A DNA stretch of 9,232 nt from Clostridiales bacterium (GCA_019421525.1 JAHZFC010000089.1:1-9232); one strand, 5' to 3'; shown: positions 1 to 6,249, counted from the first letter of the stretch. The notes: a model not told the origin generated them from the letters alone. Program-made: numbers and translations.

Positions 1-287
1 AAGCGGATGTTCTGGATGTCCCCCCGGCCCGCCATCCCGCTGTTGACGGTGACGGAGGCGGCAAAGGTGGTCTGGGCGCCCCCTGAGGTGGAGCCATAGA
101 GGTTGAACTTCCGCCCGGTGAAGGACACCGGCTGGCGGTAGGTCACCGCAGGCAGGTAGAGGTCGATGACCGTGTCGGGGGAGGTCTCCTCCGCGATGCG
201 GGCCAGCATGGCCTGGAGCTGTGCGTCGGTCTCCATGGGGGTGGTCTCATAGTGGTACTCCCCAGAGGTCAGCGCCGTCACCTCGAT
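1..287 (-). pseudogene. Frameshifted continuation of the zinc-ribbon protein gene, running off the left edge
   Basis: From 287 down to the window edge the minus strand stays open in a frame shifted by one base from the 247-1134 gene. It reads IEVTALTSGEYHYETTP, then a stretch ending DTVIDLYLPAVTYRQPV and FNLYGSTSGG. This joins smoothly to the last sensible residues of the upstream frame (WTLEMKNG) if the C4 run at 288-291 is read as C3. The alternating hydrophobic/glycine pattern, with LYLPAVTY and NLYGSTSGG, looks like the start of a right-handed parallel beta-helix domain (inference). Either the sequence has a one-base error or the gene is a genuine frameshift. The 3' end lies outside the window. 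Confidence 0.65.
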
Positions 288-1134
288 CCCCGTTCTTCAT
301 CTCCAGGGTCCAGACGATCTCATTGGTGCCGCAGGCCGAGTTATAGGTCACATGGGACACCAGCAGGGCATGGGGAAAGTTCGTGTCCGGGGCGGGGGCG
401 GTGTGCCGCATCTGCTGGGCGCCGTCCAGGGGGACGGTCTCCACCGAATAGCGGGCCACCTTGTCCAAAAAGCCCTCCGCGCCTCCCGTCCCGCTGGTCT
501 GGGTGACATATAGCTGGGAGGGATTTTGCAGCGTGGTATCGGCAGCCATCTGGACTTCCTTGACGGCCTCCGGGAAGGGCGGGTAGAGGCCGTTGAGCAT
601 GAGCAGCAGCTCATAGCGGTCCGCCCCGTCGGTGTAGGTGAGCTGGGCCTCCCCCTCATAGAGGGCGCCGGAGGGCTCGGGCTCCGCCGTGGAGGGGGCA
701 GAGGCGGAGAGGCTTGGTGCGGCGGGATCGGAGGCGGCTGGGGCGTCAGAGACGGCGGACGAGGCCGGCGCCACGGGGCCCGAAGCGGCGGGCGTCGGCG
801 ATGCAGATCCTGGATCGCCAGGGTCGGAGGCCTCAGGGGCGGGCGAGACGGGCTCGGTGGAGGCGGGGGAGGACCCGTTGGGGGCCGGTGCCCCGGAGAC
901 CGGGGGAGAGGCGGAAGGGCCGGCCGGCTGCTGTCCTCCACGGCCCGCCAGCCAGATGGCCAGCGCAGCCGCCGCCGCGACCAGCACCAGGACACCTAAA
1001 ACCAGCACGGGCTTTTTCCGCCGGGGCTTGGGGGGCTCGATGTGTTCCCGCTCCACCTGGCTGGTCATGCAGTTGGGGCAGAAGGAAGCTTCGTCAGGAA
1101 GTTTGGCGCCGCATTTGATACAGCGTTTGCTCAT
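247..1134 (-). CDS. Zinc-ribbon, single-pass membrane protein with Pro/Ala/Ser linker (frameshifted 3' part)
   Basis: The protein opens with a four-cysteine zinc ribbon (C5, C8, C19, C22; CxxC twice), then a basic stretch (about 36-41) and one hydrophobic helix (about 42-64). A low-complexity Pro/Ala/Ser linker (about 66-154) follows, then a folded-looking domain from about 155 (YEGEAQLTY...). The layout suggests a cytoplasmic zinc ribbon and an exported C-terminal domain; this is inferred. AAGGAG lies 8 bp before the ATG. The gene starts 25 bp after the kinase stop, so the two are probably one operon. The frame stops at 247, but the next 78+ codons continue in another frame (see the 1-287 entry). 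The 295-residue product is therefore probably truncated by a one-base insertion. Exact function is unknown. Proteins of this layout are common in Clostridia next to small kinases (from memory). Confidence 0.75.
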   Translation of the reverse strand: MSKRCIKCGAKLPDEASFCPNCMTSQVEREHIEPPKPRRKKPVLVLGVLVLVAAAAALAIWLAGRGGQQPAGPSASPPVSGAPAPNGSSPASTEPVSPAPEASDPGDPGSASPTPAASGPVAPASSAVSDAPAASDPAAPSLSASAPSTAEPEPSGALYEGEAQLTYTDGADRYELLLMLNGLYPPFPEAVKEVQMAADTTLQNPSQLYVTQTSGTGGAEGFLDKVARYSVETVPLDGAQQMRHTAPAPDTNFPHALLVSHVTYNSACGTNEIVWTLEMKNGDRGDGADLWGVPL

Positions 1135-1159
1135 CGTCTCTCTCCTTTTTCAAAAGCGG

Positions 1160-1864
1160 TCACAGGGCGGCCATCAGGCGCAGGACATTGGGATAGCGTT
1201 TTTCCGGGCTGACCATGGTGCAACGCTGGACCACCCGCCCCAGCCTTCCGGGGGCCAGGGCCCGGGCGGGGTGGGCGCCGGTGAGCATGATGTTGAGGGT
1301 CACGCCCAGGGCGTAGATATCCGTGCGTTGGTCGGTCTGGGACAGGCCGAACTGCTCCGGCGAGGCGTAGCCCATGGTGCCCAGCACCTGGGTGTCCCGC
1401 TGGAGGGACTGGTCGTACTGCCGGGCGGCATCCAGGTCGATGAGCACGGCGGTATCCCCCCGCAGGATGATATTGGCGGGCTTGACATCCCGGTGGACGA
1501 TGCCAAGGCAGTGCAGCGCCCACAGCGCGCCGCACACGTCCCGGGCCACCCGGACGGCCTGATCCGGGGTCAGGGTCCTGCCGCCCTCCAGCAGGCTGGC
1601 CAGGCCGTCCCCCGGTATGAATTCTTCCAGCACCAGGACCCGGCCGCCGCTCTCCGCCGCCTCCAGCACATGGGGCAGGTTGGGGCAGTCCACCCGCAGC
1701 AGCCTTTGGTACACCGCCGCACTGCCGGAAAAGGTGCGCTGGACGGCCAGCGCGCCCGTCCCGGTATGCCGCAGGAGCAGGATCTGCTTTGCGGGCGTGT
1801 CTTTCAGAGTGCGCACGGGCGTGAACCGGGCCTGGATGCTCTGCTGCAAAAAGTCAAAAAACAA
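1160..1864 (-). CDS. Compact Hanks-type serine/threonine protein kinase-like protein with degenerate N-lobe
   Basis: At 234 residues this is little more than a bare kinase fold, with no membrane helix or PASTA repeats. The catalytic loop is intact: HRDVKPAN at 124-131 (D126, K128, N131). The metal-binding DFG is DLD (143-145), and the activation segment ends in GTMGYASPEQF (162-172, SPE for APE). TDIYALGV (181-188) is the usual subdomain IX. The N-lobe is unusual. No Gly-rich loop is visible, and the expected beta-3 Lys is Q42 or R43 (AVQR). The alphaC region (SGSAAVYQRLL) lacks an obvious Glu. It may be weakly active, active by another route, or a pseudokinase. The start is TTG at 1864, chosen because AAGGAG sits 7 bp upstream and no in-frame ATG fits. 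It is first in a probable operon with the zinc-ribbon gene and divergent from the HTH gene. Confidence 0.85.
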   Translation of the reverse strand: MFFDFLQQSIQARFTPVRTLKDTPAKQILLLRHTGTGALAVQRTFSGSAAVYQRLLRVDCPNLPHVLEAAESGGRVLVLEEFIPGDGLASLLEGGRTLTPDQAVRVARDVCGALWALHCLGIVHRDVKPANIILRGDTAVLIDLDAARQYDQSLQRDTQVLGTMGYASPEQFGLSQTDQRTDIYALGVTLNIMLTGAHPARALAPGRLGRVVQRCTMVSPEKRYPNVLRLMAAL

Positions 1865-1894
1865 GATGTTTCTCCTTACTAAGCAGACAGCTTA

Positions 1895-1924
1895 TTGCTA
1901 TTTTCGTGTCATATGGATTATAGT
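1895..1924 (+). promoter_or_regulatory. Candidate promoter for the HTH regulator
   Basis: TTGCTA (1895-1900) and TATAGT (1919-1924) are 18 bp apart. A transcript from here would start near 1931, just upstream of AAAGGGG (1946-1952) and the TTG start at 1961. The -10 boxes of the two divergent genes overlap, so the two promoters could compete for polymerase. Confidence 0.45.
1917..1922 (-). promoter_or_regulatory. Candidate -10 box for the kinase operon
   Basis: A perfect TATAAT reads on the minus strand about 40 bp before the ribosome binding site of the kinase. No good -35 lies at 17-18 bp; the nearest TTTACA (1948-1943) is 20 bp away. The box overlaps the -10 candidate of the divergent HTH gene. 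Confidence 0.45.
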
Positions 1925-1960
1925 ATAGGAAAAGAGAATTTTTGTAAAGGGGCGTTTTGC

Positions 1961-2386
1961 TTGCAGGAAAGAGACACAGATGATTTGCAGCAGAAGCTTT
2001 TGGAAGCCTCTGATCTGGACCGCTTCATGGAGGAGAACAACGACAGTTTTGTGTCGGAGGACATGGCAGAGCTGCTGCTGAAAATGCTGCAGAAAAAGAA
2101 GATGACCAAGAGCATGCTGGCCAGAGGAGCCAACATCAGCGAGATCTATCTCCATCAGGTCTTTGCCGGGCAGCGGCGGCTGTCCCGCAACCGCCTGCTG
2201 TGCGTGTGTTTTGGTTTGGGCGCCACGCTGGAGGAGACACAGGCGCTGCTTGGGCGCTGTGGATTCGCCCGGCTCTATGCCCGCAGCCGGCGGGATGCCG
2301 TGGTGATGTTCGGGCTGACCCATAATATGACGTTGTTTGAGGTCAACGACAAGCTGCTGTCCGAAGGGGAAAAGCCGCTCTTCTGA
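1961..2386 (+). CDS. XRE-like helix-turn-helix protein
   Basis: This 141-residue protein has a short acidic N-terminal helical part (EASDLDRFMEENNDSF, about 15-30). A Cro/XRE-type HTH follows at about 47-72, with MTKSMLARGANISEIYLHQVFAGQ and a likely recognition helix around ISEIYLHQVF. Helical packing residues (LGATLEETQALLGRCGF) come next, then a conserved-looking C-terminal tail. It is probably a cytoplasmic DNA-binding regulator, possibly of its own divergent promoter region or of the kinase operon (inference). The frame is open back to a TTG at 1895, but that codon lies in the candidate -35 box. TTG 1961, with AAAGGGG 8 bp upstream, is preferred. The residues before 1961 (LFSCHMDYSIG...) do not look like this family. 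HTH proteins of this type beside small kinases are known in Clostridia (from memory). Confidence 0.75.
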   Translation: MQERDTDDLQQKLLEASDLDRFMEENNDSFVSEDMAELLLKMLQKKKMTKSMLARGANISEIYLHQVFAGQRRLSRNRLLCVCFGLGATLEETQALLGRCGFARLYARSRRDAVVMFGLTHNMTLFEVNDKLLSEGEKPLF

Positions 2387-2502
2387 CAATAGGCGTGCAG
2401 GACGATGGAACAGCGTGGAGCAAGCTGAGACAGCACGGGAAATATGCATGGATCATCGGGCGCTCTCAGGCCCGGAAGGCTGTGGCACAATGTCTCCCCT
2501 GC

Positions 2503-2556
2503 AGCAAACGGGACCATCCAGGATCCGCAGATCCTGGATGGTCCCGTTTGCTTTTT
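2503..2556 (+). terminator. Perfect 23-bp hairpin terminator after the HTH gene
   Basis: Arms 2503-2525 and 2530-2552 are perfectly complementary around a CGCA loop. The T-run at 2552-2556 follows directly on the plus strand. The left flank has no A-run, so it acts mainly on plus-strand transcripts. It lies 117 bp downstream of the HTH stop, far for a terminator of that gene. Confidence 0.7.
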
Positions 2557-2751
2557 GCCCGACGGCATCTGCATCGGGGAGCCGGTGACACTGCCGGGGA
2601 TGACCGGAAGTCCCGCTGCGGACAGCGCATCGACCACCCCGCAGGGCAAGATATCGCACTGGGATGTCACGGCCCGGAGGGAACGCAAGAGATCCTTTTC
2701 GTTGGCCAGGGATCGAAGCAAAGGATCCTCAAACTGTGTCTGCCACGGTCC
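2554..2751 (-). other. Unrecognised coding-like remnant
   Basis: On the minus strand this segment stays open and reads like protein, for example FEDPLLRSLANEKDLLRSL, then SQCDILPCGVVDAL and PVIPGSVTGSPMQMPSG. Third codon positions mix G, C and T, somewhat less GC-biased than the neighbouring genes. It has no start codon with a ribosome binding site. Its frame runs straight into the hairpin at 2503-2552, and upstream it runs into repeat A. I do not recognise the family. It could be a decayed gene fragment or simply non-coding DNA that happens to stay open. Confidence 0.2.
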
Positions 2752-2795
2752 CGGTCTAGGCAGTGCATGGAGGAGCAAGGGAGCGGGCGGATGAT

Positions 2796-2933
2796 GTTTT
2801 TGCCGCAGGCAAGACCTGGGCAGAGGTAGGGTCCGCTTCAGCCGAGCATTTGAGATCCCGAAGGGTGGAGCGGGCCAACGGCCCGCGGAACCCAAAAAGA
2901 AAGACACGACATATGTCGTGTCTTTCTTTTTGG
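2796..2933 (+). repeat. Hairpin-rich dispersed repeat, copy A (5'-shortened)
   Basis: This copy shares the layout of copies B and C from the TTTTGCC hairpin onward. Its first hairpin is 2798-2814 with loop GCA (one G-T pair). A CTGGGCA linker follows, then a weak, G-T-rich version of the next hairpin (about 2825-2843), then GAGCAT (2845-2850). Next come ATCCCGAAGGGTG, a 7-bp hairpin GCGGGCC/GGCCCGC (2870-2886), and a long palindromic terminator. The leading CGGCGC-type hairpins and the CACAAGC segment of copies B and C are not visible upstream. Confidence 0.6.
2892..2933. terminator. 42-bp perfect palindrome, bidirectional terminator
   Basis: CCAAAAAGAAAGACACGACAT is followed directly by its exact reverse complement (2913-2933), centred at 2912/2913. 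A-rich left and T-rich right flanks are built into the stem, so either strand could terminate here. The outer 17 bp of each arm are the same as those of the palindrome at 3127-3168. Confidence 0.65.
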
Positions 2934-2992
2934 ACGGGACGGTTGAAATCGATATTTTGGATGGGCGGAACCGCTGCAGAAGAACTGCTAAA

Positions 2993-3168
2993 CGGCCCTT
3001 CTGGGCCGCGGCGCGAGTGCGCCGCACAAGCATTTTGGCCGTAGGCGAAAACCTTGGCACAGGCGGAATTCATTTCCGCCGAGCATTTTAATCCAAAGGG
3101 TGAAAGCCGCCTTTGGCGGCTGAAACCCAAAAAGAAAGACACGCCTTTCAGCGTGTCTTTCTTTTTGG
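2993..3168 (+). repeat. Hairpin-rich dispersed repeat, copy B (full)
   Basis: This is the most complete copy. In order it has: hairpin CGGCCC/GGGCCG (2993-3008); hairpin CGGCGC/GCGCCG (3009-3024); linker CACAAG; hairpin TTTTGGCC-GTA-GGCGAAAA with one mismatch (about 3033-3051); linker ACCTTGGCACA; hairpin GGCGGAA-TTCAT-TTCCGCC (3062-3080); GAGCAT; TTTAATCCAAAGGGTG; hairpin GCCGCC-TTT-GGCGGC (3106-3120); and the terminator palindrome (3127-3168). It lies just downstream of the minus-strand tRNA gene. It could be a mobile element or a structured RNA unit; the sequence shows no encoded enzyme. Confidence 0.65.
3127..3168. terminator. Hairpin terminator of the tRNA-Arg gene
   Basis: An 18-bp perfect stem (3127-3144 with 3151-3168) surrounds the loop CTTTCA. 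Read on the minus strand it begins with the CCA of the tRNA and ends in a T-run. On the plus strand it closes repeat copy B and also ends in T-rich sequence, so it can act both ways. Confidence 0.75.
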
Positions 3169-3242
3169 TACGCCCGAAGGGACTCGAACCCCCAACATTC
3201 AGAACCGGAATCTGACGCTCTATCCAATTGAACTACGGGCGC
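3166..3242 (-). tRNA. tRNA-Arg (anticodon CCG)
   Basis: On the minus strand the sequence folds into a standard 77-nt cloverleaf. The acceptor GCGCCCG pairs with CGGGCGT (one G-U at the first pair). The D-arm region reads GTTCAATTGGATAGAGC. The anticodon stem TCAGA/TCTGA holds the loop TTCCGGT, giving anticodon CCG (codon CGG). The T-arm is GGGGGTTCGAGTCCC-like, and the discriminator A is followed by an encoded CCA. CCA overlaps the terminator stem. CGG is a frequent Arg codon in GC-rich genomes, which fits this host. Confidence 0.95.
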
Positions 3243-3270
3243 ATACCGAAAAACTCACTCGGTAAACTTT

Positions 3271-3299
3271 ATTATAACACGGGTCATCCCATTTGTCAA
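3271..3299 (-). promoter_or_regulatory. Perfect consensus sigma-A promoter of tRNA-Arg
   Basis: TTGACA (3299-3294) and TATAAT (3276-3271) are 17 bp apart on the minus strand, matching the consensus exactly. The expected start lies about 20 nt before the mature tRNA 5' end at 3242. Confidence 0.9.
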
Positions 3300-3372
3300 A
3301 GGGGCGGGCGGGGTTTCGGAGGATAAAATTTTGCCGCCCCGCCGCCGCCCAGGTGCCGGAACGGATCCGGCC

Positions 3373-3975
3373 TCACATCTCCCGGCGGCCCTCCAGGGCC
3401 CGCATGAGGGTGGCGTCATCGGCAAACTCCAGGTGGCTGCCCACCGGGATGCCGTAGGCCAGCCGGGTGGTCTTGACCCCAAAGGGCTTGAGCAGGCGGG
3501 ACAGGTACATGGCCGTGGCCTCGCCCTCCGTGTCCGGGTTGGTGGCCATGATGACCTCCTCCACCCCTCCGGCGGACACCCGCTCCAGCAGCTGTTTGAT
3601 CCGCAGGTCGTCCGGCCCCACATGGTTCATGGGGGAGATCACCCCGTGGAGCACATGGTAGAGCCCCTGGTATTCCCGGCCCCGCTCCATGGCGATCACG
3701 TCCTTGGGGTCGGCCACCACACAGATCACCGTGTGGTCCCGCCGGGGGCTGGCACACAGGGGGCAGGGGCCGTCCCCCTCGGTGAGGTTCTGGCACACGG
3801 GGCAGCAGGAGATGGCCGTCTTGGCGGACACGATGGCGTCGGAAAAGGCCTTGGCCTCGTCGTCCGGCTGGTCCAGGATGAAGAACGCCAGCCGCTGGGC
3901 GCTCTTCCGGCCCACGCCGGGCAGCTTGGCGAACTGCTCCACCAGGTTTTCAAGGGCGGGGGGGAAATAGTCCAT
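3373..3975 (-). CDS. recR: Recombination mediator RecR
   Basis: RecR acts with RecO (and RecF) to load RecA on gapped single-stranded DNA in the cytoplasm. The 200-residue length is typical. An N-terminal helix-hairpin-helix region (KLPGVGRKSAQRLA, 17-30) is followed by a C4 zinc finger (C58, C61, C71, C74). A Toprim domain (about 80-175) carries YHVLHGVISPMN and MATNPDTEGEATAMY. The C-terminus AYGIPVGSHLEFADDATL...ALEGRRE is characteristic. The ATG at 3975 is chosen over the in-frame GTG at 3984, because GGAG (3988-3985) lies 8 bp before the ATG but touches the GTG. The position usually holding the first Toprim acidic residue reads VVADP, with Ala for Glu; this variant may be normal in Clostridia. 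RecR usually follows dnaX and a YbaB gene, but here rpe lies upstream on the same strand, 155 bp away. Confidence 0.96.
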   Translation of the reverse strand: MDYFPPALENLVEQFAKLPGVGRKSAQRLAFFILDQPDDEAKAFSDAIVSAKTAISCCPVCQNLTEGDGPCPLCASPRRDHTVICVVADPKDVIAMERGREYQGLYHVLHGVISPMNHVGPDDLRIKQLLERVSAGGVEEVIMATNPDTEGEATAMYLSRLLKPFGVKTTRLAYGIPVGSHLEFADDATLMRALEGRREM

Positions 3976-4130
3976 GGGGATCACTCCAAATCTAAATGGG
4001 TGGTATCAGGTCCCATCCACTGCGCCGGCGGCGATGGGCTCATAAAGGGCCAGGGTAAGATCAGGCTCCAGCGAGAAGGAGCCGGATACCGGCCATAGGC
4101 TAAGGGAGGGACAGACAGCCCGGCGGGGCA

Positions 4131-4781
4131 TCATCCCTGTCCCCGGAGGGAGGCGATGGCCAGGGGGATGTCCGGCGCGCCATACACCGCCGAGCCCGCC
4201 ACCAGCACGTTGGCCCCGGCCTCCACCACCTTTTGGGCGGTGACCGGGTTGATGCCGCCGTCCACCTCCAGGTCGCAGGCGGGGTTGACCTGGTCGATGA
4301 GGGCGCGCACCCGGCGGATGGTGTCCAGCTGGTGCTCCATGAAGGCCTGCCCGCCGAAGCCGGGCTCCACCGTCATCACCAGCACCATGTCCAGCTGCTC
4401 CAGGTAGGGGAGCACCGCCTCCGGCGAAGTGATGGGCCGCAGGGCCACCGCCTTTTTCACGCCGTTGGCCTCCATGGCCCGCAGGGCGTCGGCGATGCGG
4501 GTGGGGTGGTCCGCCTCCAGGTGGACGCTGAGCAGGTCTGCCCCCGCCTGGGCAAAGGCGTCGATGTACCGCACAGGCTTTTCGATCATCAGGTGCACAT
4601 CCAGGAACATGTCGGTGTGCTTCCGGATGGACTTGACCACCGGAACGCCGATGGTGATGTTGGGCACGAACATGCCGTCCATCACGTCCACATGGACCCA
4701 GTCTGCGCAGCGGATCCGGTGTATCTCCGCGTCCAGGTCACAAAAATCAGCTGACAGGATGGAGGGGGCGATCTTGATCAT
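4131..4781 (-). CDS. rpe: Ribulose-phosphate 3-epimerase
   Basis: The enzyme interconverts ribulose 5-phosphate and xylulose 5-phosphate in the non-oxidative pentose phosphate pathway. The 216-residue TIM barrel has all expected signatures: APSILSAD (5-12, Ser7), WVHVDVMDGMFVPN (28-41, metal ligands H30 and D32), DVHLM (61-65, H63), MTVEPGFGGQ (136-145) and EVDGGIN (172-178, catalytic D174). The gene starts at ATG 4781 with GGAAAGGCGG upstream. ilvA lies 247 bp upstream on the same strand. I see no clear promoter in that gap, but the GC-rich hairpin after ilvA makes a separate transcript plausible. In many Firmicutes rpe follows rsgA and prkC; that context is absent here. Confidence 0.96.
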   Translation of the reverse strand: MIKIAPSILSADFCDLDAEIHRIRCADWVHVDVMDGMFVPNITIGVPVVKSIRKHTDMFLDVHLMIEKPVRYIDAFAQAGADLLSVHLEADHPTRIADALRAMEANGVKKAVALRPITSPEAVLPYLEQLDMVLVMTVEPGFGGQAFMEHQLDTIRRVRALIDQVNPACDLEVDGGINPVTAQKVVEAGANVLVAGSAVYGAPDIPLAIASLRGQG

Positions 4782-4978
4782 AATTTCATCCGCCTTTCCT
4801 CAAAATTTCAGAAAACTGTGGTATGCTTGTCCTATCTTCACAGGGGCACCCAGGGCCTGCCCCACACATAGGATACACCAAGCGGAGAAGGCCGTCAAGC
4901 CGTCCGGGAGGTCTCCCCAGCAAGATCCCAGGCTTCCTCCCGGGCGCCGCTCAGGACGGACGGGGCCGCACTGGAATA

Positions 4979-5009
4979 GCCGCCCGGCGGGGCTTCCCCG
5001 CCGGGCGGC
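4979..5009. terminator. GC-rich hairpin just after ilvA, terminator-like without T-run
   Basis: A perfect 14-bp stem GCCGCCCGGCGGGG/CCCCGCCGGGCGGC closes a CTT loop, 19 bp past the ilvA stop on the minus strand. No T-run follows on either strand. It may be a weak or factor-dependent terminator or an mRNA 3'-end stabiliser. The rest of 4782-5028 shows only shorter inverted repeats. Confidence 0.5.
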
Positions 5010-5028
5010 AGTGGAATGGCAGCTCCCC

Positions 5029-6249
5029 TCAGGTGTAGAGGTCGCTGGGCCGGACCTCCTTGGCGTCGTAGCCGGCCTGGCGCAGGCTGTCCATGATCTC
5101 CTGCTTGTGGGCGTGTCCGAAGGCCTCCAGCGTCACCTTCAGCTCCACGCCGGACTGGCGGTTGATGTTGATGAACTGGTTGTGATCCAGCTTGATGATG
5201 TTGCCGTTTTTCCGGGCCACCAGCTCGGCCACCCGCAGCAGCTCGCCGGGCCGGTCGGGCAGCTGGACGGAGAAGGTGAAGATGCGCCCCCGGTTCAACA
5301 GCCCGTGCTGCACCAGGGAGGAGATGGTGATCACGTCCATGTTGCCCCCGGACAGGACGCTCACCACGTTCTTGCCCTTGCAGTCCAGGTGGCGCAGGGC
5401 GGCGATGGGCAGCAGCCCGGCGTTCTCCACGATCATCTTGTGCTTTTCCATCACGTCCAGGAAGGCGTCCACCAGCTCGTCGTCGTCGATGGTGATGATG
5501 CCGTCCACATTTTTCTGGATATAGGGGAACACCAGGTCCCCGGGGGTCTTGACGGCCACGCCGTCGGCGATGGTGTCCACATGGTCCAGGGTGACGATGT
5601 GGCCTGCCTCCAGGCTGGCCTTCATGGAGGCCGCGCCCGAGGGCTCCACCCCGTACACCTTCACCGAGGGGTTGAGCAGCTTGGCCAGGGTGGCCACCCC
5701 GGCGGCCAGCCCGCCCCCGCCGATGGGCACCAGGATGACGTCCACATCGGGCAGGTCCTGGAAGATCTCATAGGCGATGGTGCCCTGGCCGGTGGAGACG
5801 GCCAGGTCGTTGAAGGGATGGACATAGGTCAGGCCCTTCTCCTGGCTGAGCTGGGCGGCCAGCTCGGCCGCGTCGTCAAAGGTCTCCCCGTGGAGGATGA
5901 CCTGGGCGCCGTAGTCCTTGGTGTTGTTCACCTTCACCAGGGGGGTGGTGGTGGGCATGACGATGGTGGCCTTCACCCCGGCGGCCTGGGCGGCATAGGC
6001 CACTCCCTGGGCGTGGTTGCCGGCGGAGGCGGTGATGAGCCCCCGCTCCTTCTCTTCCTCCGACAGGGTGGAGCACTTGAAGTAAGCCCCCCGGATCTTA
6101 TAGGCGCCGGTGACCTGCATGTTCTCCGGCTTGATGTACACCTGGTTCCCGGTGGCCTTGGAGAAGAAGGGGCTGTCCATCAGGTCGGTGCGGTGGAGCA
6201 CGCCGTCCAGCACCTTGCGGGCGGCCTTGAAATCGTCTAACGTCATCAT
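5029..6249 (-). CDS. ilvA: Threonine ammonia-lyase (threonine dehydratase), PLP-dependent, with ACT domain
   Basis: It deaminates threonine to 2-oxobutanoate, feeding isoleucine synthesis or threonine catabolism. The 406-residue protein has the fold-type II PLP signatures: TGAYKIRGA (47-55, Schiff-base K51), SAGNHAQG (75-82), the phosphate-binding GGGGLAAG (177-184) and SGGN (300-303). A single C-terminal ACT domain (about 322-400; FSVQLPDRPGELLRVAELVA) indicates amino-acid regulation. Length and single ACT domain fit the short Clostridial form, between the catabolic TdcB and the two-ACT IlvA types, so effector and role are uncertain. The ATG at 6249 is chosen because AAGGAG (6265-6260) lies 10 bp upstream; an upstream TTG at 6270 would precede that site. 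Its promoter lies at 6320-6292. The leader of about 36 nt is too short for a T-box or peptide attenuator. Confidence 0.95.
   Translation of the reverse strand: MMTLDDFKAARKVLDGVLHRTDLMDSPFFSKATGNQVYIKPENMQVTGAYKIRGAYFKCSTLSEEEKERGLITASAGNHAQGVAYAAQAAGVKATIVMPTTTPLVKVNNTKDYGAQVILHGETFDDAAELAAQLSQEKGLTYVHPFNDLAVSTGQGTIAYEIFQDLPDVDVILVPIGGGGLAAGVATLAKLLNPSVKVYGVEPSGAASMKASLEAGHIVTLDHVDTIADGVAVKTPGDLVFPYIQKNVDGIITIDDDELVDAFLDVMEKHKMIVENAGLLPIAALRHLDCKGKNVVSVLSGGNMDVITISSLVQHGLLNRGRIFTFSVQLPDRPGELLRVAELVARKNGNIIKLDHNQFININRQSGVELKVTLEAFGHAHKQEIMDSLRQAGYDAKEVRPSDLYT

Larger units (their letters stand above)
2387..3165. other. Long intergenic region, mostly repeats and terminators
   Basis: I find no intact gene in these 779 bp. 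The stretch 2387-2500 shows nothing recognisable. Then come the 23-bp hairpin, the coding-like remnant, repeat copy A with its palindrome, a 59-bp spacer (2934-2992) without recognised content, and repeat copy B, whose terminator touches the tRNA gene. Open frames crossing this region run through several unrelated elements and are not credible as proteins. Confidence 0.7.

Noticed and set aside
288..291. Phase-variation tract in the zinc-ribbon gene
   Set aside because: A run of four C is too short to be a convincing slippage switch; a sequencing error or simple mutation is more likely.
689..1882. 397-codon open frame on the plus strand opposite the kinase and zinc-ribbon genes
   Set aside because: It spans two recognisable genes in antisense and shows no family features.
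2275..3060. 261-codon open frame on the minus strand over the repeat region
   Set aside because: It runs through the HTH gene's 3' end, a terminator, the remnant and two repeats; a single protein is not credible.
2796..3168. CRISPR-like array
   Set aside because: Repeats are imperfect, unequally spaced and hairpin-based, with no constant repeat/variable spacer pattern and no cas gene.
3373..3975. RecR inactive because the usual Toprim Glu is Ala (VVADP, residue 88)
   Set aside because: All other signatures are intact and I recall similar Ala variants in Clostridia, so I treat it as lineage variation.
4429..6240. 603-codon open frame on the plus strand opposite rpe and ilvA
   Set aside because: It is antisense to two clear enzymes, crosses their intergenic gap, and has a Gly/His/Val-rich composition typical of the shadow of GC-rich codons.
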